Source of the DNA: Bacillus sp. NP157
GTDB taxonomy: Bacteria > Pseudomonadota > Gammaproteobacteria > Xanthomonadales > Rhodanobacteraceae
Direction of reading: 5' to 3'
Length of the DNA: 64,000 bases
Assembly (NCBI GenBank): GCA_018889975.1
Contig: CP076546.1
Coordinates: 2,356,001-2,420,000, forward strand
This document shows positions 9,856 through 18,712 of this stretch, piece after piece (positions within the stretch are counted from its first letter, which is position 1; each line of letters begins with the position of its first letter). Made by a program: the position numbers and the translations under genes. The notes beneath the pieces were generated by a model, which was given only the letters and a program-made list of their open reading frames with translations, was not told where the DNA came from and made no database searches.

Positions 9856-10623
9856 ATGGGACACCGAGGCGGCATTGCCGGCTTATTCTTCATCGCACTG
9901 GTGGCGGGGGCGCACGCCCAGACCACCGAGCCGGGGTTTTTTCACCGTATGGCCGCGGCGGCCAAGCAAGGCGTCAACGATGTCGTGCATCCGGGCCAGG
10001 CCCAGGAGGAACCCATGTATGCGGTGCGCACGTCAGGCGCCCGGTCTTTCGAGGGTCTGTTCAACGGCACGCAGCGGCCGGGATACTCGCCCTCGATTGG
10101 CTGGCCGCGGGCGGCCGTGGCGTTCGACCGCTTTGGCCGCAACGAGCCCTGTTGGCAAGGTCATGTCCTTATCTGGATCGACGCCCATACTTCGACCCGG
10201 GAGGACTTCACGGTCTGCTCGAGCCCAACCATCGCCGTGCGGGATGCGACGGGACAGCTCGTGCAATACGACTCGGGGAAGGCGGATGCCCTGGCCATCG
10301 GCATGCTCAACCAGTCCGCCCCCGATCGCGCCAACTCAGGCGCGCAACGCACCACTGGCCCTATCCCTCCCCTGCACCCGTTCAAGCTGAATGTCGCCGA
10401 CACCTCACTGGAGCAGCGCGGGTCGGCGGCTGTGCCCAACAGTCTCGGCGCCGGCATCGACACCTCATCAATGAACGACCGCTACATCGACATGCTGACG
10501 CGGCTTGCGGTGATCTCCGGTTACATCCAGCCCGAGGACTTCGCCAGCCGGGCATCCGGCATCGTCGATGCACGCATGTGGGTGGTCGGGTTCGATCCGA
10601 ACGGCAACCTCGATCGTCACTGA
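9856..10623 (+). CDS. Secreted hypothetical protein
   Basis: 255 residues with a typical signal peptide (GLFFIALVAGAHAQ, cleavage after AHA at about residue 21). The start is backed by CAGGGGGACGT immediately upstream. The mature part contains two cysteines (CWQGH and VCSSP) that could form a disulfide, fitting a periplasmic or secreted location. No family recognised. It is the first gene of a rightward run with the next two genes (12-nt gap, then 4-nt overlap) leading to the YadA-like adhesin, so a surface role is plausible. Confidence 0.65.
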   Translation: MGHRGGIAGLFFIALVAGAHAQTTEPGFFHRMAAAAKQGVNDVVHPGQAQEEPMYAVRTSGARSFEGLFNGTQRPGYSPSIGWPRAAVAFDRFGRNEPCWQGHVLIWIDAHTSTREDFTVCSSPTIAVRDATGQLVQYDSGKADALAIGMLNQSAPDRANSGAQRTTGPIPPLHPFKLNVADTSLEQRGSAAVPNSLGAGIDTSSMNDRYIDMLTRLAVISGYIQPEDFASRASGIVDARMWVVGFDPNGNLDRH

Positions 10624-10635
10624 CCAGGATTCCTC

Positions 10636-11262
10636 ATGTTGATCATTCCGCTGTTGGTCGTCTTATTCGCAATGCTTGCCGTGGCGCTTTTCTTGACGGG
10701 GCGGCGCCTTCTCCGCGGACCGAGCCCGGTTTACCGCAAGCAAGCGCCCATCGCTGCACGCCCCAACTACAACCTCAACCAATGGCGTGCCGCGGCCAGT
10801 GAAGGGCAGGTGCTCCAACGGGCGGTCGACGAAATGCAGCACCACTGTTCGATGGTCCACCAGCTCACGGACTCGTGGCTAGAGGCCGCTAATCAGAACG
10901 CCCTCGATTTGGCCCGCTTCACAGCGAACGTGGCGGAGGCGGCCCGACTCCGCGACATCTTGGAGCCCGAGTGCGCCGGCGTTGTGGATGAGCTGCGCCA
11001 ACTTGAGGCCGTCGGACTTCGTCATGCAGAACTTCGTGAGCGTCGCCTGCAAGCGCGCGCGATGATGGAATGGGCGCAGCGCCATGAGGAGGCGCTGCGG
11101 GCCGAGCTGGCTGCCATGGCAGCACACGAAGGTGAAAGCGTCGACGTCCTCATTTTGCGGGCCAACGGCGTTGCGCCCACGACCACGCTCGCCCGCGTGG
11201 AGGCACTCCTGCCGGAGTTCACGGCCGACCACATCCCCGACTTTCGGAGCGTCATGGCATGA
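10636..11262 (+). CDS. Membrane-anchored coiled-coil hypothetical protein
   Basis: 208 residues. Residues 1-22 form one hydrophobic segment (LIIPLLVVLFAMLAVALFL) followed by RR, so it is probably an inner-membrane anchor. The rest is charged, Ala/Glu/Arg-rich and predicted to be a long helical coiled coil. No family recognised. It overlaps the next gene by 4 nt (ATGA), indicating translational coupling, and belongs to the operon upstream of the trimeric adhesin. Confidence 0.6.
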   Translation: MLIIPLLVVLFAMLAVALFLTGRRLLRGPSPVYRKQAPIAARPNYNLNQWRAAASEGQVLQRAVDEMQHHCSMVHQLTDSWLEAANQNALDLARFTANVAEAARLRDILEPECAGVVDELRQLEAVGLRHAELRERRLQARAMMEWAQRHEEALRAELAAMAAHEGESVDVLILRANGVAPTTTLARVEALLPEFTADHIPDFRSVMA

Positions 11263-11603
11263 GCGACTTTTCCCGATTCACGCCCGCTCAGGTCCATGAG
11301 CACCTGAAGTTCAACCAACGCAGCGTTCGGCTGCAGCCGCAGATGTTTGACACGGCGCAACGGTCGAGCTTGGACCGTGCCGCTCGTCTGAAGACGGAGA
11401 TCAATGCCGAAATCCGCGCGTTCGAGGCGTGGCGGGCGACCTTTCTGACGCCGCGCCGCGACATCTACGCGTCGGCCGATGCGGATACCTCCGAAGCCCT
11501 CGCCTCGGCCCATCGGGCGATGGAGCGGTTGCAGCGCGCGTGGAATGCCGTTCAGAAGGTGGTTCCCAGGGTCGGCGAACATTCGGACCAGGATCACGCA
11601 TAG
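11259..11603 (+). CDS. Small helical hypothetical protein
   Basis: 114 residues, soluble, strongly helical with many Arg/Glu heptads (about 20-105). It has no signal peptide or recognised motif. It overlaps the preceding membrane coiled-coil gene by 4 nt and ends 63 nt before the family-1 promoter of the adhesin. Partnership with the preceding coiled-coil protein is inferred from coupling only. Confidence 0.55.
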   Translation: MSDFSRFTPAQVHEHLKFNQRSVRLQPQMFDTAQRSSLDRAARLKTEINAEIRAFEAWRATFLTPRRDIYASADADTSEALASAHRAMERLQRAWNAVQKVVPRVGEHSDQDHA

Positions 11604-11666
11604 TGCCAGCAGTCGACAGGACCGGGGAAGCACAAGAAATGGATCAAAAATAATGGGTTAGGTGGA

Positions 11667-11691
11667 TTGCGCGTCGCCCTTTTCCGATCAA
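11667..11691 (+). promoter_or_regulatory. Family-1 promoter-like site upstream of the YadA-like adhesin
   Basis: TTGCGC, 9 nt, TTCCGATCAA, followed by CGGTGGTT. The site ends 36 nt before the ATG at 11728. The sequence from TTGCGC to GGTGGTT is nearly identical to the site before the prepilin-like gene at 21639, on the opposite strand. It is one of seven copies in the window. Confidence 0.75.
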
Positions 11692-11727
11692 CGGTGGTTT
11701 TAGACCCGCTTTTGAATTGGAGCCCCC

Positions 11728-14058
11728 ATGCCCTTCCCCGTTACCCGCCCCACGCTGCTCAGCGTCGCTCTGGCCGCGCTTGCCGTTCTGCCGGGCGCCG
11801 CCTTGGCGGCCGCCAACGACCCTGCCTCTCAACAACAGCTTGCCACTGTAGCGTCGGCGCTTGGCGGTGGCGCCGTCTTCAATGTGGCCACCGGCACCTT
11901 CCAGCTGCCCAGCTACGCCGTGCTGGGCGGCAACTACAACAATGTCGGCGACGCCCTGTCCGCTTTGGGCAACGCCACTCAGGCGCAGGCCAGCCTCGGC
12001 ACCTACACCGGCAACACCAGCTCAAGCCCCGTGTCGAAGGGAGCCTTGTCGCTCGGTTGCAGCCAGTGCGTCACCAGCGGCTACACGCAGGCCAACAGCT
12101 CGATTGCCATTGGCGCCGGCCCGAGCACCGACGAGACGGGCAGCTACAGCAACACCGCAACCGCGGAGGGCAAGGGAGCCATTGCGATCGGAGGCGATGC
12201 TCAAGGCGACAACGCCATCGCGTTGAAAGGCACCGCGGGCGGAATCAGCTCGGTGGTCATGCAGGGATTGACCGACGCGAACAGCGCAAGCGCTGTAGCA
12301 ATCCAGGGATCGGTCACGAACAACGCCCGCGGCATTGCCATCGGAGGCCAACTGGTCACCGGTATCGGCGGGGTGCAGGTGGGTTCTCTGGGTCATGTTG
12401 CTGGCAATGGCATCGGCGTGGGCTCCAACGTCAATGCCTCCACCGGTTCCCTCGCGGCCGGTGTGGGCGCGCGAACGGATGCCAATGCCATCGACGGAAG
12501 CAACGGCGTGGCCGGCTTGATGGCGCTGGGTAACAACGCTCGTTCCACGAATTCATCCACGGTCATCGGCGACAACGCGTCCAGCTTGGGCTTCCAGGGC
12601 TTGGTGCTGGGCGCAGGCGGTGCGAGCATCAGCGCCAACGTCATCAATGGCGCGGCATTGGGCTTCGGAGCCAAGCTGCTGGACGGTGCGAACAACAGTG
12701 TGGCGCTCGGGGCCGGCAGTCAAACATCCCGCGCGAATGTCCTCGAAATCGGCGGTGACACGGGCGCCGGCCGTCAGATCAGTGGCCTTGCGGCCGGAAC
12801 AGAGGCGACCGACGCGGTGAACGTAAAGCAGCTGGACGACGCCATCGGCAGCATTCAAATCGGCGGCGGCGTGCCGTGGATCGCATCGACCGACGCGACC
12901 CCAGCAGAGGCGCTGGGCCAGTCGGGCACCGCCCTCGGTGCGGGCGCCCAAGCGGGCAATACCAGCACCGGGTTCAACACAGCCGTCGGCGTCGGCGCGG
13001 TGGCTGGCACACTCGGCTCGGCTGACGATGCCAGCGGTGGTCAAGCGACCGCCCTAGGTGCGAACAGTAAGGCCACGGGCGCGCAGTCGACGGCGATTGG
13101 CCAAGGTGCGCAAGCCACGGCATCGTTTGCTACCGCCATTGGTGCGGGCAGCGTGGCGGCCGAAGGCGGCACCGTGAGTTTCGGGTCGGCCATTGTCAAG
13201 TCGCGCCTGGTCAACCTGGCGCCCGGCATCGCCGACAGCGACGCCGCGACCTTGGGCCAACTGTCGCCGTATGCGGCGGCACTGGGCGGCGATGCCGTCT
13301 TGAACCAAGGCACCTTCACCGCACCCACCTACTCTCTTTCTGGCGGAACCTTCACCAACGTCGGCTCGGCACTCTCCTACCTCGACAATCGGATTACGGG
13401 GCTCCCTTCGTCGGGCGATGGCGCTACAGGTCCGGTCGGCCCGCAGGGTCCTGCTGGACCAACGGGTGCAACGGGGGCAACCGGCGCCACTGGGGCCACG
13501 GGCCCCGCAGGCACAGGGGATGGCACCGACGCCTTGGCTGTGCATTACGACAGCACGGATAAGTCGGGCGTCACGCTGCAAGGCGCCGATGGCACCCAGA
13601 TCCATAACCTCGCTGCCGGCACCGCGAGCACCGATGCGGCGAACCTCAGCCAGGTCCAGGCCGCGCAAGCCGCGGCGGTCACCCAAGCCGACAGCTACAC
13701 CGATGCGCAGGTCACCAACGCCATCAATCAAGCTAAGAGCTATGCCGATGCGGGGGACCAGCGGACGCTGGGCCAAGCCAACGCCTACACCGACGCGCGG
13801 CTGCATCAGCAAGACCGCAAGATCGCCCAAGCAGGTGCTGTGGGCAGTGCCATCGGCATGTTGGCCATGGGCGTCCAGGGCATCCAACAGAGCGATCGCT
13901 TAGCGATGTCCATTGCGGGATACAAGGGACAGTCCGCAGTGGGTGTGGGGATCAACCATGTATCGGAAAGTGGCCGCGTGAGCGTAGCCATTGGCGGAGC
14001 GTTCGCCTCGGGCGGCTCGGCCATCGGCGCGAGCATTGGCATCGGCCTGGGGCATTAA
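11728..14058 (+). CDS. YadA-like trimeric autotransporter adhesin with collagen-like segment
   Basis: 776 residues. The signal peptide ends near PGAALAAA. The head has many SVAIGAGS-type repeats (about 120-330 and 395-490). There is an internal duplication: a QLATVASALGGGAVFN-like unit near 32 recurs as LSPYAAALGGDAVLN near 510. A Gly-X-Y collagen-like run (GPQGPAGPTGATGATGATG) lies near 570-596, then a stalk coiled coil with AANLSQVQ, and a C-terminal YadA anchor (about 705-776; VGSAIGMLAMGVQGI, then a beta barrel ending in GIGLGH). Family role: trimeric outer-membrane surface fibre for adhesion or aggregation. Its own family-1 promoter ties it to conjugation genes. Related fibres on mobile elements may help mating contact (inference). 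Confidence 0.9.
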   Translation: MPFPVTRPTLLSVALAALAVLPGAALAAANDPASQQQLATVASALGGGAVFNVATGTFQLPSYAVLGGNYNNVGDALSALGNATQAQASLGTYTGNTSSSPVSKGALSLGCSQCVTSGYTQANSSIAIGAGPSTDETGSYSNTATAEGKGAIAIGGDAQGDNAIALKGTAGGISSVVMQGLTDANSASAVAIQGSVTNNARGIAIGGQLVTGIGGVQVGSLGHVAGNGIGVGSNVNASTGSLAAGVGARTDANAIDGSNGVAGLMALGNNARSTNSSTVIGDNASSLGFQGLVLGAGGASISANVINGAALGFGAKLLDGANNSVALGAGSQTSRANVLEIGGDTGAGRQISGLAAGTEATDAVNVKQLDDAIGSIQIGGGVPWIASTDATPAEALGQSGTALGAGAQAGNTSTGFNTAVGVGAVAGTLGSADDASGGQATALGANSKATGAQSTAIGQGAQATASFATAIGAGSVAAEGGTVSFGSAIVKSRLVNLAPGIADSDAATLGQLSPYAAALGGDAVLNQGTFTAPTYSLSGGTFTNVGSALSYLDNRITGLPSSGDGATGPVGPQGPAGPTGATGATGATGATGPAGTGDGTDALAVHYDSTDKSGVTLQGADGTQIHNLAAGTASTDAANLSQVQAAQAAAVTQADSYTDAQVTNAINQAKSYADAGDQRTLGQANAYTDARLHQQDRKIAQAGAVGSAIGMLAMGVQGIQQSDRLAMSIAGYKGQSAVGVGINHVSESGRVSVAIGGAFASGGSAIGASIGIGLGH

Positions 14059-14064
14059 GCGGCT

Positions 14065-14214
14065 GTGAGCGCCAAGGACGACTACTTCAAGTTTCTAGCA
14101 GAGCTGATGGCGTGGGGTGCCCAGGAACGCCCCACCGACGCCGATGCTGATGGGGCGGACGCCGATCCATCGATCAACACTAAAGCCCCGATCGCAAAGG
14201 ACCTACCATGTTGA
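14065..14214 (+). CDS. Short acidic ORF between the adhesin and a secreted protein
   Basis: A 49-codon frame with a GTG start 6 nt after the adhesin stop. The product begins VSAKDDYFKFLAEL and has an Asp/Ala-rich middle (TDADADGADADPS). Its stop overlaps the ATG of the next gene by 7 nt, so it could serve as a coupling ORF. No ribosome-binding site is evident beyond coupling to the adhesin stop. It may be a real microprotein or only a translational relay. Confidence 0.4.
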   Translation: MSAKDDYFKFLAELMAWGAQERPTDADADGADADPSINTKAPIAKDLPC

Positions 14215-14507
14215 CCACGCTTGCGTTCTTCGTTGCCCTTGCGCCCTCCTCCGGCGCGCAAACGCGGGGCCCCGAATGGACGGGTCAGACCGTCGACGTG
14301 CGTGGCTCCGTCATCGCCATGGATGGCACCTGCCGGCAGCTTCAGCTCGACGATGGACGAGGCCGCTTGTGGGCCTGTTACGTCGATGCCGACAAGGCGC
14401 CTGGGATGCTCGCGCGGGCGCACGTCCACGGCATGGTCCGCGACACGCGGTGCACGCGCGTAGGGAGCCAGTGGTGGAGCATACCGGTGGTCGCCGGCGT
14501 GACGTAG
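14208..14507 (+). CDS. Small secreted protein, possibly OB-fold
   Basis: 99 residues with a signal peptide (TTLAFFVALAPSSGAQ). The mature part runs as short beta strands (VDVRGSVIAMDGTCRQLQLDD, LWACYVDAD, VHGMVRDTRC) and has three cysteines, resembling small periplasmic OB-fold proteins. The similarity is only at pattern level. It is the last gene of the adhesin transcription unit, and 314 nt without a gene follow. Confidence 0.5.
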   Translation: MLTTLAFFVALAPSSGAQTRGPEWTGQTVDVRGSVIAMDGTCRQLQLDDGRGRLWACYVDADKAPGMLARAHVHGMVRDTRCTRVGSQWWSIPVVAGVT

Positions 14508-14821
14508 CGACGCTCTCTACCGGTTGATCGCCTCAGGATGACCATTCGGCAGAAATGACCGGGACAAATCGCTTAGCTGGCAGCGCCCGCTTTCACCGGT
14601 GTGCCCCGACGGGCGGCTCCCTTGCTTCTTATCCGTTTTCATCCTAAAAACGGATAACTATCGGCATCGACCTCGTGAGTGTCCTAAGCCTGGGCGGCAC
14701 TGACCGCCTCGATGATCCCCGAGTAGTGCCTCCAATCGAAGACGTCGACACAGCAACACGTGCATAGCGCGACGCGATTACACTACGGACTTGATTGTCA
14801 TACTGTAGCTAAGGAGGGTGC
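14508..14821. other. Gene-free spacer before the TIR/deoxyribosyltransferase-like gene
   Basis: The only structure I see is a perfect 11-bp inverted repeat at 14629-14657. The promoter of the gene at 14822 is probably in the right part (AT-richer stretch around 14765-14815), and its ribosome-binding site is AAGGAGGGTGC. Confidence 0.5.
14629..14657. repeat. Perfect inverted repeat TTATCCGTTTT / AAAACGGATAA
   Basis: Two 11-bp arms separated by 7 nt (CATCCTA). It lacks the GC-rich stem of a standard terminator and has A/T runs inside, so it could be a protein-binding site or a weak bidirectional terminator. It lies 165 nt upstream of the defence-like gene at 14822. Confidence 0.6.
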
Positions 14822-15598
14822 ATGGAGCGTTGTTTTGTCATTCAGCCGTTCGACGGTGGTGATTTCGATGCGCGATATGATCAGGTGCTCAAGCCTGCCA
14901 TCATCGCGGCCGACCTAGAGCCCTACCGCGTTGATCGAGATCCGGGAGCATCGATACCCATTCAGGAGATCGAGGACCAGATCCGGGCCGCGAGGATCTG
15001 CCTGGCCGACATTTCCCTCGACAACCCGAACGTTTGGTTCGAACTCGGTTTCACCATCGCGGCGGAGCGCCCTGTGGTGATGATCTGTTCCGAGCACCGC
15101 CAGACGAAATACCCTTTCGATGTGCAGCACCGGAATATCCTCAAGTATAAAACGGGCACCCCGCAGGACTTTAAGGATCTTCAGTCGAAGATTACGGAGC
15201 GTTTGACAGCGCTACTTAGGAAGGAAGTAACCCTCCGAGACGCCGCCGCCGGAATATCTAAGCTAACGAAAGTTGATGGCCTTGAGCCACACGAGATGGT
15301 GGCACTCGCAGCAATCGGTGAAAACATCTACTCGTTGCAGGATTCGGTCACCCTTTATGTCATTCGGCGCGACTTGGAGAAGGCCGGTTTTGCCGCGTTC
15401 GCAGCGGCGCTAGCTGCGAAGGCCTTGGTCGCACACGGCCTTGTCTCTGAAGCCCAGCAACAGGACCGCGAGGGCGACATGGAAACGGTTTATCGTTTTA
15501 CCGAAACCGGCTGGGACTGGTTAATGGCGAACAAGGCCAAATTCGCGCTCAGGAAACCAAAAAGGGACGCCGCCGCGCTCGGCGACATCCCGTTCTGA
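14822..15598 (+). CDS. TIR/nucleoside-deoxyribosyltransferase-like protein, probable defence effector
   Basis: 258 residues. The N-terminal ~140 residues have the fold signature shared by nucleoside 2-deoxyribosyltransferases and TIR-like NAD hydrolases: CFVIQPFDGG at the first strand, YDQVLKPAI, then ARICLADISLDNPNVWFELGF, where the conserved NPNVxFELG glutamate would be catalytic, and VVMICSE. The C-terminal ~110 residues are helical and may be a sensing domain. Ribosome-binding site AAGGAGGGTGC. Proteins with this N-terminal pattern are common in bacterial defence islands. Cleavage of NAD or nucleosides is inferred, not shown. Confidence 0.65.
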   Translation: MERCFVIQPFDGGDFDARYDQVLKPAIIAADLEPYRVDRDPGASIPIQEIEDQIRAARICLADISLDNPNVWFELGFTIAAERPVVMICSEHRQTKYPFDVQHRNILKYKTGTPQDFKDLQSKITERLTALLRKEVTLRDAAAGISKLTKVDGLEPHEMVALAAIGENIYSLQDSVTLYVIRRDLEKAGFAAFAAALAAKALVAHGLVSEAQQQDREGDMETVYRFTETGWDWLMANKAKFALRKPKRDAAALGDIPF

Positions 15599-15635
15599 CA
15601 TGTGCACTCCGTTTCCTGAGGAGCCCACGTTTAAG

Positions 15636-18600
15636 CTAGCGGTCGACGCCGCGCCGACGCTCGCTTGGTTCCAGCCCCTGCGCTGATCCTTGGCTCCTTA
15701 CCCGGCTGGTGATCTGCTCGACCCACGCCTTTACGCGAGTGACGTAGGCGTCCAACGGAGCCTTAGTCTTCGGCGGAGAGGCATTGTTGGCCGCACGCCG
15801 CGCCTCAATGCGCTCGCGCAACGACGACCCCGACAGAATTGCCGCAACCTCCCTGGCATCCGCCTCCTTACCCCGTTCGAGCGCGGCGGCGATGGGGAGT
15901 GGGGTCGGCGTCTTAACCGCAAGGCCCGACGACTCAAGCGTCGCCGGGCGCTCACGCGCGGACAGGCGAACGCCCTCTTCCGTGGCATTCAGCGCCAGGC
16001 GATCCATGCCATAGCGGTCAGCGATCATCTCGAGGTCGTCATGGGCACCATAGATCTTGAATCGGTTTTTCATCCGGCTGAAGCCGACCAATGACAGCTG
16101 CTCGTCGGCCATGCCGGGGTTAGCCAGCTGGTAGACCTCGGACACGCTCGCGCCCTGGGCTTTATGCACTGTCGAGGCATACGCCGGCACAAAGCAGTTC
16201 CCGCCCTTCAATTCCTCCGTGTTCCAACGAAGCAGACGCCCGGATTGTCCGACGATGTCAGACTCGATGACGGCCTCGACATCGAACCCAATACGCTGTC
16301 CCTGCCGGACCGATTGGACAACACAGGTGTCGCCATTCACCACGCCCAAATCTCGCGACCGCCGGGTAAAGGTCAAACGCTCACCTATGGCGACCTTGAT
16401 GATCTCCGCGTTCGGAGCAGTTACCGCGTAATCGACAGCGCTGAGTTGACCCGATTGCTTCAGGCCCGCGCGCAAGGCCTGGTTAAGGGCCTCCACATCT
16501 TGTCGGCTGGCCCCCAACACCAGCTTGTCCTTCATCGGCGCACGGCTGGCCAGCACGTCGTGCACCAACTGGTCCATCGCCTTCTTTTTTGTGTCGTGGC
16601 CATCCAACTGACCCTGGGCCTCGAGCTTGCTCCAGATCTTTTGCCCTTGTTCGGCTGCAGCCCGCCGCGAACGAGCGCCCGGCGCGTTGCTGGGCAGTTC
16701 GTAAAACAGGTTCGCGGTGTCACGGTCGGACCGGGCTGACTGTCGGCGAATTTCCGTCAGTTCCGCAGCGCCCTCGGCTTGTGCCAAACGCAAACCGCCG
16801 CCCCAGTCCACGGGTTGGAGCTGCTTGGGGTCGCCCATGAGCACGAGCTTGCCCTTGGCCGCATCGACATGCTGTTGCAGCGCGACCAGTTGCTCAGTGC
16901 CAACCATGCCGGCTTCGTCCAGCAAGAGCACCGACTGCGGCGTGAGGCGAAGCGTGCCTTTATCGATCTGGGTCAACAACGATGCCACCGAAACACTTTC
17001 CACCCCCGTTTCCGCTTGCAGTTTTCCCGCCGCTTTCCAGGCGGTGGCCACGCCGATGACGTGCTGGCCATTGGCCTGCCAGGCATCTACGGCGGCCGCC
17101 ACACTCGTCGTCTTACCGGCCCCTGCGCGTCCGACGAGCACTGCCGTGCCGCCAGAGCCGCTCGTCAAATAGCGCACCGCGTCCTTTTGCTCATTGGACA
17201 TCTGGAAGCCCTTGCGCGCCTCCAGGTCCGTAATGGCTTGCTCGGTGATGGGAACCTCGACCCGCACCGTCGCGTCGTCGCGGCGGGCTCGCGTGCGGGT
17301 CACCAGTTGCTGCTCCAGGTCCACCACCCAGCGCGCGGCGTAGCGAACTTCCGTGTGCTTGCGTCCGGGTGACGCGCTGGCACTGCCCTCGGGCTGGCGA
17401 AGCGGGTCGATGTGGACGAGCTGACGGCTCCGGCTCATCCGCTCAAGGAACGCGTCGGCCTCTTTTTCGACGCCGGCGAGATCGAGCTGCCCCAGGTGCT
17501 CCTGAGCCAAATGGAAGAGCAGATCCTTTCGGGCAAATACCGCGGTATTCGTATGCAGCTTCTTGAGCAATGCCTCGTCATCGACGGCACCCAAATTGAA
17601 GCTGGGTCGGCCCTTCAGTTGGTCGGCCCGCGTCGGCAACTCGGGATGGGCTCGCGCCATCCCGTCAATGGCTTGCGCCCACAGCTGGGTCAACTCCGCG
17701 TAGGTCGGTTCGTCTTTCGATTTACGTGTGGCGAGCGTCGCGGCTTGAGCCGTGGCCTCTGGATGCTCGGCCATATAATTAAGCAGGGCGCTTCGCCGCT
17801 TGGAAAATGCGTCCCGCATCGACTCAGGAATGCCCGCGACGCGAAGGTAAACCTTTCCGGTTTCACGCCCATCGACGTCCACGTCAGTCACTTTCTCAAC
17901 GCCGTAGCCCAACGCACGAACCTGATGCGCCAGCTCTGCGCGATACAGCGAGCCCGCGGTCATTTTTTGCTCGTAGAGCGCCTCGGCGTCGAACGTCGAC
18001 CACTGGCCGTCCTTGCCCTGGGCCACACCATAAACCAAACAATGCGAATGCAGTTGGGGATCCCACGCCGCCGCCCCGTCCTGCACCACCTCCTCGCGGC
18101 CCGCGAAATGCGTGTGGCGCGAGACCACCAGACCCGCCACCGGCATCTTATCGACGCCGCCCTTGCCTCGTCGCGTTTCTACTTGCCGCTCGACATACGC
18201 CAGCGCCTGTTCCACCGCCCTGTGGTGCGCCTCGAGCAGTCGCTCACGCTCTTGCGGCGGCGCCATGGCATAGAGCAGCGAGAAGGTCTTTTCGCTCGAG
18301 AAGGTGAGGTCGAATCCGACGCGGTGGCCTCCCTCCCATTTACCGCGTGGATCACCGTTGCTGTCGAGCACGGGTAACCCTCTCTTGTCGAGCTTAGGTT
18401 TCCACCTCGCCTCTTCTCCTGCATTGCGGCAAAGCGGTGTCGTGCCATCGGGCGCGAAGCCACGGGCAAGGTGGTCCATAACGCCAATGTCGACGTCGCC
18501 CTGTAGCATGAGGACGGTAGCCCCCTTGCCCGTCCAGCATGAGGACGAGTGGGCTTGGCCATCCTTTCCCACGTAATACTCGGTGGCTTTGAGGTAGGCC

Positions 18601-18656
18601 AGCACCGCCGTGCTCGAGGATTGGCCGGTGGCGCTGATTCGAGTGATGGAGAGCAT
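15636..18656 (-). CDS. MobF-family conjugative relaxase/helicase (TrwC/TraI-like)
   Basis: 1006 residues. The relaxase domain (about 1-300) has N-terminal nucleophile tyrosines (Y21, Y27, Y28 in YLKATEYYVG), the VGFDLTFSSEKTFSLLYA motif and the metal-binding histidine segment WDPQLHSHCLVYG. The helicase part has Walker A LVGRAGAGKTTS near 505, LLLDEAGMVG near 577, and later motifs AYASTVHKAQGASVSEVY. Family role: nicks oriT covalently, then unwinds plasmid DNA 5'-3' for transfer. It has a family-1 promoter and a palindrome directly upstream, and the coupling-protein gene ends 54 nt before its start, as in trwABC-type clusters. It appears intact. Confidence 0.93.
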   Translation of the reverse strand: MLSITRISATGQSSSTAVLAYLKATEYYVGKDGQAHSSSCWTGKGATVLMLQGDVDIGVMDHLARGFAPDGTTPLCRNAGEEARWKPKLDKRGLPVLDSNGDPRGKWEGGHRVGFDLTFSSEKTFSLLYAMAPPQERERLLEAHHRAVEQALAYVERQVETRRGKGGVDKMPVAGLVVSRHTHFAGREEVVQDGAAAWDPQLHSHCLVYGVAQGKDGQWSTFDAEALYEQKMTAGSLYRAELAHQVRALGYGVEKVTDVDVDGRETGKVYLRVAGIPESMRDAFSKRRSALLNYMAEHPEATAQAATLATRKSKDEPTYAELTQLWAQAIDGMARAHPELPTRADQLKGRPSFNLGAVDDEALLKKLHTNTAVFARKDLLFHLAQEHLGQLDLAGVEKEADAFLERMSRSRQLVHIDPLRQPEGSASASPGRKHTEVRYAARWVVDLEQQLVTRTRARRDDATVRVEVPITEQAITDLEARKGFQMSNEQKDAVRYLTSGSGGTAVLVGRAGAGKTTSVAAAVDAWQANGQHVIGVATAWKAAGKLQAETGVESVSVASLLTQIDKGTLRLTPQSVLLLDEAGMVGTEQLVALQQHVDAAKGKLVLMGDPKQLQPVDWGGGLRLAQAEGAAELTEIRRQSARSDRDTANLFYELPSNAPGARSRRAAAEQGQKIWSKLEAQGQLDGHDTKKKAMDQLVHDVLASRAPMKDKLVLGASRQDVEALNQALRAGLKQSGQLSAVDYAVTAPNAEIIKVAIGERLTFTRRSRDLGVVNGDTCVVQSVRQGQRIGFDVEAVIESDIVGQSGRLLRWNTEELKGGNCFVPAYASTVHKAQGASVSEVYQLANPGMADEQLSLVGFSRMKNRFKIYGAHDDLEMIADRYGMDRLALNATEEGVRLSARERPATLESSGLAVKTPTPLPIAAALERGKEADAREVAAILSGSSLRERIEARRAANNASPPKTKAPLDAYVTRVKAWVEQITSRVRSQGSAQGLEPSERRRGVDR

Positions 18657-18669
18657 ATGGTCGACCTCA

Positions 18670-18686
18670 GGTGGTGTTACATCACC
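18670..18686. promoter_or_regulatory. 17-bp near-palindrome upstream of the relaxase gene
   Basis: GGTGGTGTTACATCACC pairs with itself except at one position, with half sites GGTG and CACC. It lies 13 nt before the relaxase ATG and directly beside the family-1 site. The position suits a repressor binding the leader, as with TrwA-like control of relaxase operons, but the binding protein is unknown. Confidence 0.55.
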
Positions 18687-18687
18687 T

Positions 18688-18712
18688 TTGATCGGAATTT
18701 ATCAGCGCGCTA
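18688..18712 (-). promoter_or_regulatory. Family-1 promoter-like site upstream of the relaxase gene
   Basis: On the minus strand it reads TAGCGC, 9 nt, TTCCGATCAA. The last bases of the coupling-protein gene (its TAG stop) form the -35-like hexamer. The site ends 31 nt before the relaxase ATG, and a CTGCAG lies 11 bp further upstream. Confidence 0.7.
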
